This document shows, piece after piece, positions 51,243-60,368 of a stretch of DNA of 64,000 nucleotides. The position numbers were made by a program, and so were the translations under genes. The stretch lies in the NCBI RefSeq assembly GCF_032595355.1, contig NZ_JASMWN010000006.1, forward strand, positions 176,925-240,924, written 5' to 3'. The notes beneath the pieces were generated by a model. It did not search any database and was not told the DNA's origin. It was given only the letters and a program-made list of their open reading frames with translations. The DNA is from Sedimentitalea todarodis. GTDB lineage: Bacteria > Pseudomonadota > Alphaproteobacteria > Rhodobacterales > Rhodobacteraceae. Every line of letters starts with the position of its first letter. Position 1 is the stretch's first letter.

Positions 51243-52402
51243 TGGCGGATCGCAGTTATCTTGACTGGCCGTTCCTGACGCCGGCCCACAAGGAACACGC
51301 GCTGTCGCTGGACAGTTGGGCCGAGGCGCTGGGCACGATCGACCACAAGGACACGGACAATGCCTGTCGGATGCTGGTGGCCAGGCTGGGCGCGGATGGC
51401 TGGTTGAACACCACTGCCGTCGATCCGGCCAACCCGGCACCGCTGGATGTGCGCAAACTGTGCCTGTCGCGGGAAACGCTGGCGCGGCATGATGGTCTGG
51501 CGGACTTTGCCTTTGCCATGCAGGGTCTGGGAACCGGGGCGATTTCACTTTTCGGCTCGCCTGAACAGCAATCCGAATGGCTGCCTCTGACCCGTACCGG
51601 TCAGGCGATTTCCGCTTTTGCCCTCACAGAACCGCAATCGGGATCCGATGTTGCCAATTCCACCATGACCGCGCGGGACGATGGCGAGGCCTGGGTGCTG
51701 GACGGCGAAAAAACGTGGATTTCCAACGGCGGAATCGCCGATGTCTACACGCTCTTTGCCCGCACTGGCGAAGGTCCGGGCGCTCGCGGTCTGTCAGCCT
51801 TTGTCGTGCCTGCAAACACGCCGGGGTTTGAAATTGCCGAGCGTCTGGACACCATCGCGCCGCACCCATTGGCAACTCTGCGCTTTGACGGCGCGCGTCT
51901 GCCGAAATCGGCACTGATCGGCGCGCGCGGGCAGGGGTTCAAGATTGCCATGTCCGTGCTCGACGTCTTTCGGACCACCGTTGCCTCGGCCGCCTTGGGT
52001 TTTGCCCGCCGTGCGCTGGACGAAGCGGTCGCCCGCGTCACCACCCGCGAGGTTCAGGGCAAACCACTGGCTGATCTTCAGATGGTGCAGGCGCATATCG
52101 CCGATATGGCGCTGCGCGTCGATGCCGCCGCCTTGCTGGTCTACCGCGCCGCATGGACCAAGGACAGCGGCGCCCCCCGCGTCAGCCGGGAGGCCGCGAT
52201 GGCCAAACTCTTCGCCACGGACGAAGCGCAAAAGGTCATCGACGCCGCCGTTCAGCTGCATGGCGGTGATGGCGTGCGTTCGGGCCTGACGGTAGAACGC
52301 CTCTATCGGGAGATCCGCGCGCTGCGCATCTACGAAGGGGCCTCGGACGTGCAGAAAGTGATCATCGCCCGCCAGACGCTGGATGCCGCGCCGGCCGGCT
52401 GA
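51242..52402 (+). CDS. Acyl-CoA dehydrogenase
   Basis: 386 residues. FAD-binding motif FALTEPQSGSDVANSTM, WISNGGIADVYTLFA, and the catalytic-base region RALRIYEGASDVQKVIIAR (Glu in IYEG). It should oxidise a cyclic or linear acyl-CoA intermediate after ring reduction. It overlaps the crotonase by one base and is followed by the CoA ligase after 45 bases. Confidence 0.92.
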   Translation: MADRSYLDWPFLTPAHKEHALSLDSWAEALGTIDHKDTDNACRMLVARLGADGWLNTTAVDPANPAPLDVRKLCLSRETLARHDGLADFAFAMQGLGTGAISLFGSPEQQSEWLPLTRTGQAISAFALTEPQSGSDVANSTMTARDDGEAWVLDGEKTWISNGGIADVYTLFARTGEGPGARGLSAFVVPANTPGFEIAERLDTIAPHPLATLRFDGARLPKSALIGARGQGFKIAMSVLDVFRTTVASAALGFARRALDEAVARVTTREVQGKPLADLQMVQAHIADMALRVDAAALLVYRAAWTKDSGAPRVSREAAMAKLFATDEAQKVIDAAVQLHGGDGVRSGLTVERLYREIRALRIYEGASDVQKVIIARQTLDAAPAG

Positions 52403-52447
52403 CCAAATCAGGAAACGGCTTGGACCGACAACAGGGAGTTCAACACG

Positions 52448-54079
52448 ATGGTAAAAAAGACCCTCAACCTCAGCCCCTCGGCCCATGTCGATACCTACAC
52501 GCGTGACAACCTGCCCCCGGCGGATCAATGGCCCGATCTCTTGTTGGATGGGTTTGCCTATCCCGAACAGCTGAACGTGGGGGTCGAGCTGACCGACGCG
52601 ATGGTTGCCAAGGGCTTTGGTGACAACACCGCGCTGATCGGCAATGGCCGCCGCCGCACCTACAAGGAGCTGGCCGACTGGACCAACCGCCTCGCCCACG
52701 TCATGGTCGAGAACCTGGGCGTTCAGCCGGGCAACCGTGTGCTGATCCGGTCCGCCAACAACCCGGCAATGGTCGCTGTCTGGCTGGCTGCGACCAAGGC
52801 AGGCGCGGTTGTCGTGAACTCCATGCCGCTGCTGCGCGCGCGCGAGCTGAGCGCCATCGTCGACAAGGCCAGGATCCAGTTTGCCTTTTGCGATACGCGG
52901 CTGATGGACGAAATGGCCGCCTGTGCCAAGACATCAGAATTTCTGGAAAAGGTGGTGGGGTTTGACGGCACGTCGAACCACGATGCCGAACTGGACCGGC
53001 TGGCACTTGAAAAACCCGTGCAATTCGATGCGGTGAAGACCGGGCGCGATGACGTCGCCCTGTTGGGGTTCACCTCGGGTACCACCGGGTCTCCCAAGGC
53101 GACCATGCATTTTCACCGCGATATCCTGATTATCGCCGATGGCTATGCCAAGGAAGTTCTGGGCGTCACGCCCGAGGATGTGTTTGTCGGCTCCCCTCCC
53201 TTGGCCTTCACCTTCGGCCTTGGCGGGCTCGCGGTGTTCCCCCTGCGCTTCGGTGCGGCGGCGACTCTGCTTGAAAACGCCTCGCCGCCCAACATGATCG
53301 AGATCATTCAGAAGTATAAGGCGACGGTCAGCTTTACCGCGCCCACAGCCTATCGCGCCATGCTGCGCGCGATGGATGAAGGGGCTGACCTGTCATCCCT
53401 GCGGGCCGCCGTGTCGGCGGGCGAAACCCTCCCGGCCCCGGTCTATGAGGAATGGATGCAGAAAACCGGCAAGCCGATGCTGGACGGGATCGGCGCGACC
53501 GAAATGCTGCATATCTTCGTCACCAACCGGTTTGACGACCACCGCCCCGCCTGCACCGGCAAGCCCGTCACCGGCTATGAGGCCAAGGTGATCGACGACA
53601 ATGGCAACGAAGTGCCGCGAGGCACCACTGGCCGGCTCGCCGTGCGCGGCCCGATCGGCTGTCGCTATATGGCGGACGACCGGCAGAAGACCTACGTGCT
53701 GGACGGTTGGAACATCACCGGCGATGCCTTTGTCATGGATGACGACGGCTATCTGCACTTTGCCGCCCGCAACGACGACATGATCGTCTCCTCGGGCTAC
53801 AACATCGCGGGACCAGAGGTGGAAGCGGCGCTCTTGTCTCATCCGGCGGTCTTGGAGTGTGCCGTGGTTGGCCAGCCTGACGAGGAACGCGGATCGATCG
53901 TCGAGGCGCATGTGGTTGTCGCCGATGACCACGAACCGGGCGAAAAACTGGTCAAGGCGCTGCAAGAGCACGTCAAAGCCATGATCGCCCCGTATAAATA
54001 CCCCCGGTCGGTCAAGTTCATCGAGGCTCTGCCGAAAACCGAATCGGGCAAGATTCAGCGGTTCCGCCTGAAGGAATAA
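52448..54079 (+). CDS. abmG: 2-aminobenzoate-CoA ligase
   Basis: 543 residues, ANL superfamily. P-loop LLGFTSGTTGSPKATMHFHR, A5 region GIGATEMLHIF, hinge NDDMIVSSGYNIAGPEVE, and the catalytic lysine in TESGKIQRFRL. It belongs to the benzoate/2-aminobenzoate-CoA ligase branch. It activates an aromatic acid to its CoA thioester with ATP. The fused monooxygenase/reductase at 57343 specifically points to 2-aminobenzoate (anthranilate). It is convergent with the AraC gene, 17 bases away. Confidence 0.9.
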   Translation: MVKKTLNLSPSAHVDTYTRDNLPPADQWPDLLLDGFAYPEQLNVGVELTDAMVAKGFGDNTALIGNGRRRTYKELADWTNRLAHVMVENLGVQPGNRVLIRSANNPAMVAVWLAATKAGAVVVNSMPLLRARELSAIVDKARIQFAFCDTRLMDEMAACAKTSEFLEKVVGFDGTSNHDAELDRLALEKPVQFDAVKTGRDDVALLGFTSGTTGSPKATMHFHRDILIIADGYAKEVLGVTPEDVFVGSPPLAFTFGLGGLAVFPLRFGAAATLLENASPPNMIEIIQKYKATVSFTAPTAYRAMLRAMDEGADLSSLRAAVSAGETLPAPVYEEWMQKTGKPMLDGIGATEMLHIFVTNRFDDHRPACTGKPVTGYEAKVIDDNGNEVPRGTTGRLAVRGPIGCRYMADDRQKTYVLDGWNITGDAFVMDDDGYLHFAARNDDMIVSSGYNIAGPEVEAALLSHPAVLECAVVGQPDEERGSIVEAHVVVADDHEPGEKLVKALQEHVKAMIAPYKYPRSVKFIEALPKTESGKIQRFRLKE

Positions 54080-54096
54080 TCGAGCCTGGTACAGAG

Positions 54097-55080
54097 TTAT
54101 CCGGCACTTGGCCTTGTGCCGAACCTCGCGCGATAATCCTTTGAAAACCGTCCGAGGTGGGAAAAGCCAACCGAATAGGCAACCTGTGTCACGCTTTCGC
54201 GGTTCTGGCGGCGGCTGAGCAAATAGCGCGCCGCGTCCAGCCGTACATCCCGGAGATACCGCATGGGGGAAACGCCATAGGCCGCTTTGAACCCCAGTTG
54301 CAACGACCGGATGTTCAGCCCGGCCTCGCGCGCGATATCCTCGACCCGCAGCGGTTCACTGATATTGGCGTGCAGATAGTCCAGCCCACGCCGCACCTCG
54401 CGCGACGTCGGCGCGCGGGCGACACGCCATAGCATGTGGCTGATATTGCTGGGCTGACTGTCCAATAGCACGGCGGCCAGTTCGCGCTCGATCCAGGCCT
54501 CGTTCAGGCCCGCGCCATCACGCCACAGATTGCCATGGGTCGCGGCTCGGGCGGCAGAGATCACCTGCCGGAAGAGGCGCCGGCCGGCAGTCTGTGTCAA
54601 ATCGACCCGAGGATCGAACCGCACCGGGCCGTGAAGTGGCGCGCCGATCAGATCTTCGGCCACCCGCTCCAGATGGCCGCGATTGACTTGCAGCAGCAGC
54701 TTCCGGCATCCCACGCCCCAGATCATTCGGGTGTCCCGGTCCGGGTTCAGGATTGTGGCAGTCTCTGTGCAGGCCTCAACCGTCTCACCCCGGTGCTCGA
54801 TCCGCGCAGCCCCGGCAAGCGGAAACTGCAACAGGTAAAAGTTCTGAAGCTGCCCCGGATCGATCTCGACCTCTGCACCATACGCAAGCGTGTTCAGCGA
54901 CACATCGGCCCCGCAGACGTGATCGTGGCTGACGCGCAGTTGTGCACCGCGTCGCATATCCAGCCGGTGATCGCAAAATGCCCGCCCGACCACGGCCCGT
55001 GCTTCGGACAGGTCCTGGGTCCGCAGGATCGGAAATCCGGAGAGCAGCGCCTTGGCAGCAAGGGGATCAGTTTGGGCCAT
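54097..55080 (-). CDS. AraC family transcriptional regulator
   Basis: 327 residues from ATG 55080 (MAQTDPLAAK). An AraC-binding-like sensor region in the first ~200 residues is followed by two helix-turn-helix motifs (VEDIAREAGLNIRSLQLGFK, VTQVAYSVGFSHLGRFSKDY). A TTG at 55149 could extend it by 23 residues, but the site TTCAACCTTGAA at 55111, like the MarR-site motif, would then be coding; I prefer the ATG. It is divergent from the second cupin and FMO genes and probably controls them. Confidence 0.85.
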   Translation of the reverse strand: MAQTDPLAAKALLSGFPILRTQDLSEARAVVGRAFCDHRLDMRRGAQLRVSHDHVCGADVSLNTLAYGAEVEIDPGQLQNFYLLQFPLAGAARIEHRGETVEACTETATILNPDRDTRMIWGVGCRKLLLQVNRGHLERVAEDLIGAPLHGPVRFDPRVDLTQTAGRRLFRQVISAARAATHGNLWRDGAGLNEAWIERELAAVLLDSQPSNISHMLWRVARAPTSREVRRGLDYLHANISEPLRVEDIAREAGLNIRSLQLGFKAAYGVSPMRYLRDVRLDAARYLLSRRQNRESVTQVAYSVGFSHLGRFSKDYRARFGTRPSAG

Positions 55081-55107
55081 GCGCAAACTCTGTGCGAGCG
55101 AGACAAA

Positions 55108-55123
55108 TATTTCAACCTTGAAG
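55108..55123. promoter_or_regulatory. Operator-like site before the AraC gene
   Basis: TATTTCAACCTTGAAG contains TTCAA-CC-TTGAA. It shares the ATTTCAA and CTTGAA halves of the inverted repeat at 49845-49883. Confidence 0.45.
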
Positions 55124-55232
55124 CTCTCTGCCCCAATTCGGATTCGCAATCTGGATAACCCTGTGTCCGAAACTCTGGCAGAGTGGGAGTGACGGGGCCG
55201 CGTGAGTCCCGCATCAACAGGAGAATACGATC

Positions 55233-55670
55233 ATGGAACCAGGCGTCACCCTCGTGGAGGGTTCTGTCGACGGCAAACAGTGGAATGTCGTCGGACACAC
55301 CTACACACCCAAGCTGCACACCGAAAACGCGTTGATCTGGCACGCGGTCGTCCCTGATGGGACCTTTGTACCGCCGCATATCCATCCGACTCAGGATGAG
55401 TGGATCATCATGCTGACCGGCGATCTCGAAATCGAGTTTGGCGCGGATGTCCACAAGGCCGGCCCGGGCGACACGATAAGAATGCCCATGGGCGTGGCGC
55501 ATGGCATCTTTAACCGCTCCGGCAAGCAAGCGACCTGCGTCTTTGGCGTCGCCCCTTCGCGCAAGCTGTTCGACTTGTTCGGCAAACTGGACGGTTTGAC
55601 CGATCCGGAAGAACTGGTGCGCATTTCGGCCGAACATGAAGTCGACTTCCTGCCACCCCCGGCGGATTGA
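55233..55670 (+). CDS. Cupin-domain protein (paralogue 2)
   Basis: 145 residues, single cupin with PPHIHPTQDEWIIMLTG and IRMPMGVAHGIFNRSG, and the tail RKLFDLFGKLD / ISAEHEVDFLPPPAD. It is clearly related to the cupin at 43763. It precedes the class B flavin monooxygenase by 10 bases, in the same operon. The pairing of this cupin family with flavin monooxygenases occurs twice in the window and suggests that it processes or stabilises an oxygenated product. Confidence 0.84.
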   Translation: MEPGVTLVEGSVDGKQWNVVGHTYTPKLHTENALIWHAVVPDGTFVPPHIHPTQDEWIIMLTGDLEIEFGADVHKAGPGDTIRMPMGVAHGIFNRSGKQATCVFGVAPSRKLFDLFGKLDGLTDPEELVRISAEHEVDFLPPPAD

Positions 55671-55680
55671 GGTGTCAAGC

Positions 55681-57168
55681 ATGACACATCGCAAAAAAGT
55701 TGCCGTGATCGGCGGCGGGGTCTCGGGCCTCGCCGCAGCCAAGGCCTTTGACGAAAAAGGGCATCGGGTTTGCGGGTATGAACGCAGCCACGATTTCGGT
55801 GGGGTATGGGAGCTGTCACGATCCTACCCGGATGTGCAGACACAATCCCCCAAGGACCTGTATTGCTTTTCCGACCACCCAATGCCTGCGGACTATCCTG
55901 AATGGCCAAAGGGCCCGCAAGTCCACGCGTATCTGCGGTCTTACGCTGCCAAGCATCGGCTGGCGCGGTTGTTCAAGCTTGATACCGACGTCTTGTCGAT
56001 GGATCGCCGCGCCGATGGAGAGCCCGGCTGGACCCTGCGCTTGCGTTCAGGATCAAACGAATGGGCCGAGGATTTTGATTTCGTGGCCATAGCGACTGGT
56101 CAGTTTTCCGAGAAAAACATCATCAGCCACCCCGGACAGGACGCGTTCACCAAGGCCGGAGGGCAAGTCTTGCATTCCTCCGACTATACCGAACCGACCC
56201 TGTGCGAGGGCAAGCATGTGGTCGTTCTGGGTGCGTCGAAATCTGGCACTGATATTGCGGTAAACGCGGCGCGGAACGGTGCCGCATCGGTTCATCTGGT
56301 GTACCGTGAAAACGTCTGGCGCATCCCCTATTTCGTGGGCGGCATCAACTTCAAGCGGCTGCTCTATATGCGGGCGCAAGAGATGCAATTCAACGGGTGG
56401 GGCCGTGGCCCGTTTCAACGCGCGTTGGCGGCGATCACCAAGCCGCTGGTCTGGGCCAATTTCCGAGGGCTTGAGACACTTCTGAAGCTGCAACTTGGCC
56501 TGAAAAAGCACAATATGGTCCCCAAGACACCGATCGAGAAAGAGGCGTCCTGCTCGCTGCCGATCGTCACGCCCGGCCTGTTCGAGGAAATGAATGCCGG
56601 ACGTATCAAGCCCGTGATCGGCAGCATCGACAGCTATGAACCGGGCAAGGTCAAACTGACCACCGACGATGTCATCCCCTGCGATCTGTCAATCCTGGCC
56701 GTCGGCTGGAAACTGGGTGTTCCCTACCTGGCGCAGGCGTATCAGGACAAGCTGATAGAGGCAGATGGGCAGTACCGGACCTATCGTCTTTCAGTGAACC
56801 CCGATCTGCCTGACATGGGCTTTGTCGGGTTCAATTCCTCTTTCTGCACGGTTCTGTCGGCCGAAATGGTTGCCAACTGGCTGGTGCGCTACATGGACGG
56901 TCAATTGGCGCGCCAGCCTTCCGAAGAGGAGATGAAACAGAACATCGAGGCGATGCTGCAATGGCGCCGCGAGGAGCGGCCAGCGGCTCAGGTCTATGGT
57001 GGGCAGTGTTCCGCGCCGTTCCACTTTCGCCACTTTGACGAGTTGATGCAGGACATGGGGGCGACCCAATGGAAGCGGCCAAACCCCCTGACCGAAACCT
57101 TCAACTATCCTGATGCCGCTGCCTATGGCCGGTTTCTGACGACAGCGCCGCCATACCGGGCCGGTTAG
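55681..57168 (+). CDS. Class B flavin-containing monooxygenase
   Basis: 495 residues. FAD motif VAVIGGGVSGLAAAKAF, NADPH motif VVVLGASKSGTDIAVNAA, and LHSSDYTEP near the FMO fingerprint. It oxidises N, S or a ketone using NADPH and O2; indole-, trimethylamine- and Baeyer-Villiger-type FMOs all share these motifs. In this cluster, oxidation of an indole or other N-aromatic on the way to anthranilate is a reasonable guess. Start at ATG 55681 (MTHRKKVAV), 10 bases after the cupin. A strong hairpin follows the stop. Confidence 0.88.
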   Translation: MTHRKKVAVIGGGVSGLAAAKAFDEKGHRVCGYERSHDFGGVWELSRSYPDVQTQSPKDLYCFSDHPMPADYPEWPKGPQVHAYLRSYAAKHRLARLFKLDTDVLSMDRRADGEPGWTLRLRSGSNEWAEDFDFVAIATGQFSEKNIISHPGQDAFTKAGGQVLHSSDYTEPTLCEGKHVVVLGASKSGTDIAVNAARNGAASVHLVYRENVWRIPYFVGGINFKRLLYMRAQEMQFNGWGRGPFQRALAAITKPLVWANFRGLETLLKLQLGLKKHNMVPKTPIEKEASCSLPIVTPGLFEEMNAGRIKPVIGSIDSYEPGKVKLTTDDVIPCDLSILAVGWKLGVPYLAQAYQDKLIEADGQYRTYRLSVNPDLPDMGFVGFNSSFCTVLSAEMVANWLVRYMDGQLARQPSEEEMKQNIEAMLQWRREERPAAQVYGGQCSAPFHFRHFDELMQDMGATQWKRPNPLTETFNYPDAAAYGRFLTTAPPYRAG

Positions 57169-57180
57169 CCAGACTTGTTC

Positions 57181-57209
57181 CGGGCCCGAGCATGATCCGC
57201 TCGGGCCCG
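57181..57209 (+). terminator. Perfect hairpin after the FMO gene
   Basis: CGGGCCCGAGC and GCTCGGGCCCG pair over 11 bp around ATGATCC, 12 bases after the stop. No T run follows, so it may act as a Rho-independent-like pause or an mRNA 3' stabiliser. Confidence 0.5.
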
Positions 57210-57269
57210 AAAGGCATGCGGCCAGGTGACAGATCGGGAGCCGCGAAGGGATTGGCCGGTCATATGGAA

Positions 57270-57300
57270 TATTTAAATATTTTATACTTGAAATAGTTTA
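57270..57300. promoter_or_regulatory. AT-rich operator-like region before abmA
   Basis: Contains the palindrome AATATTTAAATATT and then TATTTTATACTTGAAATA, in which TATTT and AAATA are inverted. CTTGAAATA is identical to a half-site of the MarR repeat at 49872. It lies 43-73 bases before the abmA start. Confidence 0.55.
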
Positions 57301-57342
57301 CCGACCCGCTAACGTGATCCTGACAACTAGGGAAAGTCGGCT

Positions 57343-59628
57343 ATGAAAATTGCGGTTCTCGGCGGCGGTCCATCCGGGCTCTATTTCTCCATCTCGATGA
57401 AACTGCGCGACCCGGGTCATGACATCACGGTGTATGAACGAAATCGTCCTGATGATACGTTCGGCTGGGGCGTGGTCCTGTCCGACGAAACGATGTCAAA
57501 TTTCGACGACAACGACCCCATTTCAGAAAAGATGATCCGCGATCACTTTGCCTATTGGGACGACGTCAAGGTGGTCCGAGGTGAGGAAAGCATGACCTCT
57601 GGCGGGCATGGATTCTGTGGTATCGGGCGCAGGCAAATGCTCCTGCTGCTTCAACAAAGAGCGCGTGACCTTGGCGTGGTCCTTGAATTCGCAACCGACA
57701 TCACCCCCGAAAAGATCAAAGTGCTGCGCCGCGACAACGATCTTGTCGTCGCCTCCGACGGGCTGAATTCAAGAACCCGCGGCATCTATGCAGATCAGTT
57801 CCAGCCTGAAGTCGACATGCGTGCCAACCACTTTGTCTGGCTGGGCACGCATCAGAAATTCGACGACGCCTTCACTTTCATTTTCGAAAAAACCGAACAC
57901 GGCTGGGTCTGGGCGCATGCCTACCAGTTCGACGACGACACCGCGACGTTCATCGTGGAATGCGGCCCCAGGACATTCGAGGCCTTTGGCTTTGGCACCT
58001 TGTCCCAACAGGAAAGCACCGCGCTCTGCGAGAAGATCTTTGCCAAGCATCTGGGCGGTTGCCCGCTCATGACCAACGCCAATCATGTCCGCGGCTCTGC
58101 CTGGATCCAGTTCCCCAGGGTGACCTGCGAGAACTGGTATTTCGACAATGTGGTTCTGCTTGGCGACGCTTCGGCCACGGCGCATTTTTCCATCGGATCC
58201 GGATCAAAACTGGGAATGGAAAGCGCCATCGCGCTTGCCGACGAACTCTCCTCTGGCAAACCTCTTCCCGAAGCACTTCAGACTTATCAGGATGACCGTA
58301 AGTTGCAGGTGCTGCGCATCACCTCCGCCGCACGCAATTCGACCGAATGGTTCGAAGACATCGAACGATATCTCGAACTCGATATGATGCAGTTCAACTA
58401 TGCGCTTCTGACGCGATCGCAACGCATCAGCCACGAAAACCTGCGCCTGCGCGACCCTGAGTGGCTCGCCTCGGCCGAGGCCTGGTTTCAGGCCAGGGCC
58501 GGCAGCAATTCGACCCGAAGCCCAATGTTCGCACCCTTCAGGTTGCGCGATATGGAACTGAAGAACCGGGTCGTGGTTTCTCCGATGGCCCAATATAAGG
58601 CGCGGGATGGCATGCCGACCGACTGGCATTTCGTGCATTATGCCGAACGCGCCAAGGGCGGCGCCGGGCTGGTGTTTACCGAAATGCTCTGTGTCAGCAT
58701 GGAAGGCCGGATCACTCCGGGCTGTCCCTGCATCGGCCCCGAACAGGTTCGGGAATGGACACGTCTGACCAATTTCGTTCATGCCGAAACCAATGCCAAG
58801 ATCTGTGCCCAGATCGGGCATTCAGGCCGCAAAGGATCGACACGACTGGCCTGGGACGGGATGGACCAGCCGCTGGCGGGCGGCGAAAACTGGTCGCTCC
58901 TGTCGGCCTCTGCCATACCGCTGATGGACGGCAATGTGATTCCCAAGGCGATGGACCGCGCCGATATGGACAGGGTGCGCGAACAGTTCGTCACTGCCGT
59001 GCGCGCCGCTCGTGACGCCAATTTCGACATGATCGAAATGCACGCGGCGCATGGCTATCTGCTGGCCTCTTTCATCTCTCCTGTCACCAACAAACGGGAC
59101 GACGACTATGGCGGCTCACTGGAAAACCGCCTGCGCTATCCACTTGAGGTCTTTGCCGCCATGCGCGCCGAATGGCCCGAAGGCAAGCCGATGACGGTTC
59201 GGATTTCGGCCCACGACTGGATGGGCGACGATGCGGTTACACCGGATGAGGCCGTGCAGATCGGTGCCGCCTTCAAGGCGGCCGGAGCCGACGCCATCAA
59301 CGTGTCCTCGGGCCAGACGGACAAGGCGGAACAGCCGATCTATGGCCGCATGTTCCAGGTCCCCTTTGCCGACCGGGTCCGCAACGAGATCGGCCTGCCG
59401 ACGCTGGTCGCGGGCAATATCTATGAGCCGGACCACGTCAATTCGATCCTCATGGCCGGGCGCGCCGATCTGGTTCTGCTGGCCCGTCCACATCTGGCCG
59501 ATCCCTATTGGACGCTGCACGCGGCGGTCGATCTCGGGGACGAGGAACAGGTCTGGCCCGCGCCCTATGATGGCGGACGCCGCCAGGCCAACACCTTGGC
59601 CGAACGCGCAAGGACGATGGAACCATGA
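57343..59628 (+). CDS. abmA: 2-aminobenzoyl-CoA monooxygenase/reductase (fused FAD monooxygenase and OYE-like reductase)
   Basis: 761 residues in two enzymatic parts. Residues 1 to ~375 form a class A FAD monooxygenase (IAVLGGGPSGLYFSISMKLR, FGWGVVLSDETM, VVLLGDASATAHFSIGSGSK). From ~395 on, an old-yellow-enzyme FMN domain begins (MFAPFRLRDMELKNRVVVSP, then CAQIGHSGRKGS and DANFDMIEMHAAHGYLLASF). This architecture is that of 2-aminobenzoyl-CoA monooxygenase/reductase of Azoarcus and of salicylyl-CoA 5-hydroxylases. It hydroxylates and then hydrogenates the aromatic CoA ester, removing aromaticity. It leads the operon with SDR, thioesterase and RidA. Confidence 0.92.
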   Translation: MKIAVLGGGPSGLYFSISMKLRDPGHDITVYERNRPDDTFGWGVVLSDETMSNFDDNDPISEKMIRDHFAYWDDVKVVRGEESMTSGGHGFCGIGRRQMLLLLQQRARDLGVVLEFATDITPEKIKVLRRDNDLVVASDGLNSRTRGIYADQFQPEVDMRANHFVWLGTHQKFDDAFTFIFEKTEHGWVWAHAYQFDDDTATFIVECGPRTFEAFGFGTLSQQESTALCEKIFAKHLGGCPLMTNANHVRGSAWIQFPRVTCENWYFDNVVLLGDASATAHFSIGSGSKLGMESAIALADELSSGKPLPEALQTYQDDRKLQVLRITSAARNSTEWFEDIERYLELDMMQFNYALLTRSQRISHENLRLRDPEWLASAEAWFQARAGSNSTRSPMFAPFRLRDMELKNRVVVSPMAQYKARDGMPTDWHFVHYAERAKGGAGLVFTEMLCVSMEGRITPGCPCIGPEQVREWTRLTNFVHAETNAKICAQIGHSGRKGSTRLAWDGMDQPLAGGENWSLLSASAIPLMDGNVIPKAMDRADMDRVREQFVTAVRAARDANFDMIEMHAAHGYLLASFISPVTNKRDDDYGGSLENRLRYPLEVFAAMRAEWPEGKPMTVRISAHDWMGDDAVTPDEAVQIGAAFKAAGADAINVSSGQTDKAEQPIYGRMFQVPFADRVRNEIGLPTLVAGNIYEPDHVNSILMAGRADLVLLARPHLADPYWTLHAAVDLGDEEQVWPAPYDGGRRQANTLAERARTMEP

Positions 59629-60368
59629 ACCTTGCTGGCAAAACAGCCTTCGTGACCGGTGGCGGATCTGGTGTCGGGGCCGTCATTGCGATGCGATTGG
59701 CGCAAACAGGTGCGGAGGTCACGATCTGTGGCCGGCGCGAGGCTCCGCTTGCTGCCGTTGCGGCGGAGCAGTCCGGCATCACCGCCACTGTCTGCGATAT
59801 CACCGACGAAACCGAACTTGCACAGGCCATTGCCACTGCAGCGCCGGATATCGTCATCGCCAATGCCGGGGCAGCGGCAAGCGCCCCCTTTGTGCGAACC
59901 GAATTGGCCGACTTCCGGCGCATGTTGGACGTGAACCTGATCGGCACCTTCCTGACGTTGCGCGAAGGAGCCCGCGCCATGTCGGGCAAACCCTGGGGGC
60001 GGCTTATCGCAATTGCGTCGACTGCCGGACTCAAGGGATATCCCTATGCCGCGCCCTATGCGGCAGCCAAACATGGCGTGGTCGGCATGGTGAAATCCGT
60101 CGCACTGGAACTGGCACGCAAGGGGGTTACGGCAAACGCCCTCTGTCCCGGCTTTCTGGACACCGAAATGACCGAACGCTCGATCGCGAATATCGTCGAA
60201 AAGACGGGCCGCAGCGCAGAGGAGGCCCGCGCCTCGCTCGAGGCAACGAACCCCATGCACCGGCTTGTTCCACCCGCCGATGTGGCCGAAGCGGTTCTTT
60301 GGCTGTGTTCACCCGGGTCCGACATGGTGACCGGTCAGGCCATATCGGTCTCGGGCGGCGAAACATGA
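59625..60368 (+). CDS. Short-chain dehydrogenase/reductase
   Basis: 247 residues, classical SDR. The cofactor motif TGGGSGVGAVIAMRLA, NAG in VIANAGAAAS and the catalytic YxxxK in PYAAPYAAAKHGVVG can be seen. Catalytic Ser is in IAIASTAGLKG. It resembles 3-hydroxyacyl-CoA dehydrogenases and could oxidise the hydroxyacyl-CoA formed after ring opening. It overlaps abmA and the thioesterase gene by 4 bases each. Confidence 0.9.
   Translation: MNLAGKTAFVTGGGSGVGAVIAMRLAQTGAEVTICGRREAPLAAVAAEQSGITATVCDITDETELAQAIATAAPDIVIANAGAAASAPFVRTELADFRRMLDVNLIGTFLTLREGARAMSGKPWGRLIAIASTAGLKGYPYAAPYAAAKHGVVGMVKSVALELARKGVTANALCPGFLDTEMTERSIANIVEKTGRSAEEARASLEATNPMHRLVPPADVAEAVLWLCSPGSDMVTGQAISVSGGET

Noticed and set aside
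59231..60364. Upstream extension of the thioesterase frame
   Set aside because: Reads abmA and the SDR in the wrong register; the thioesterase starts at ATG 60365 in an ATGA overlap.
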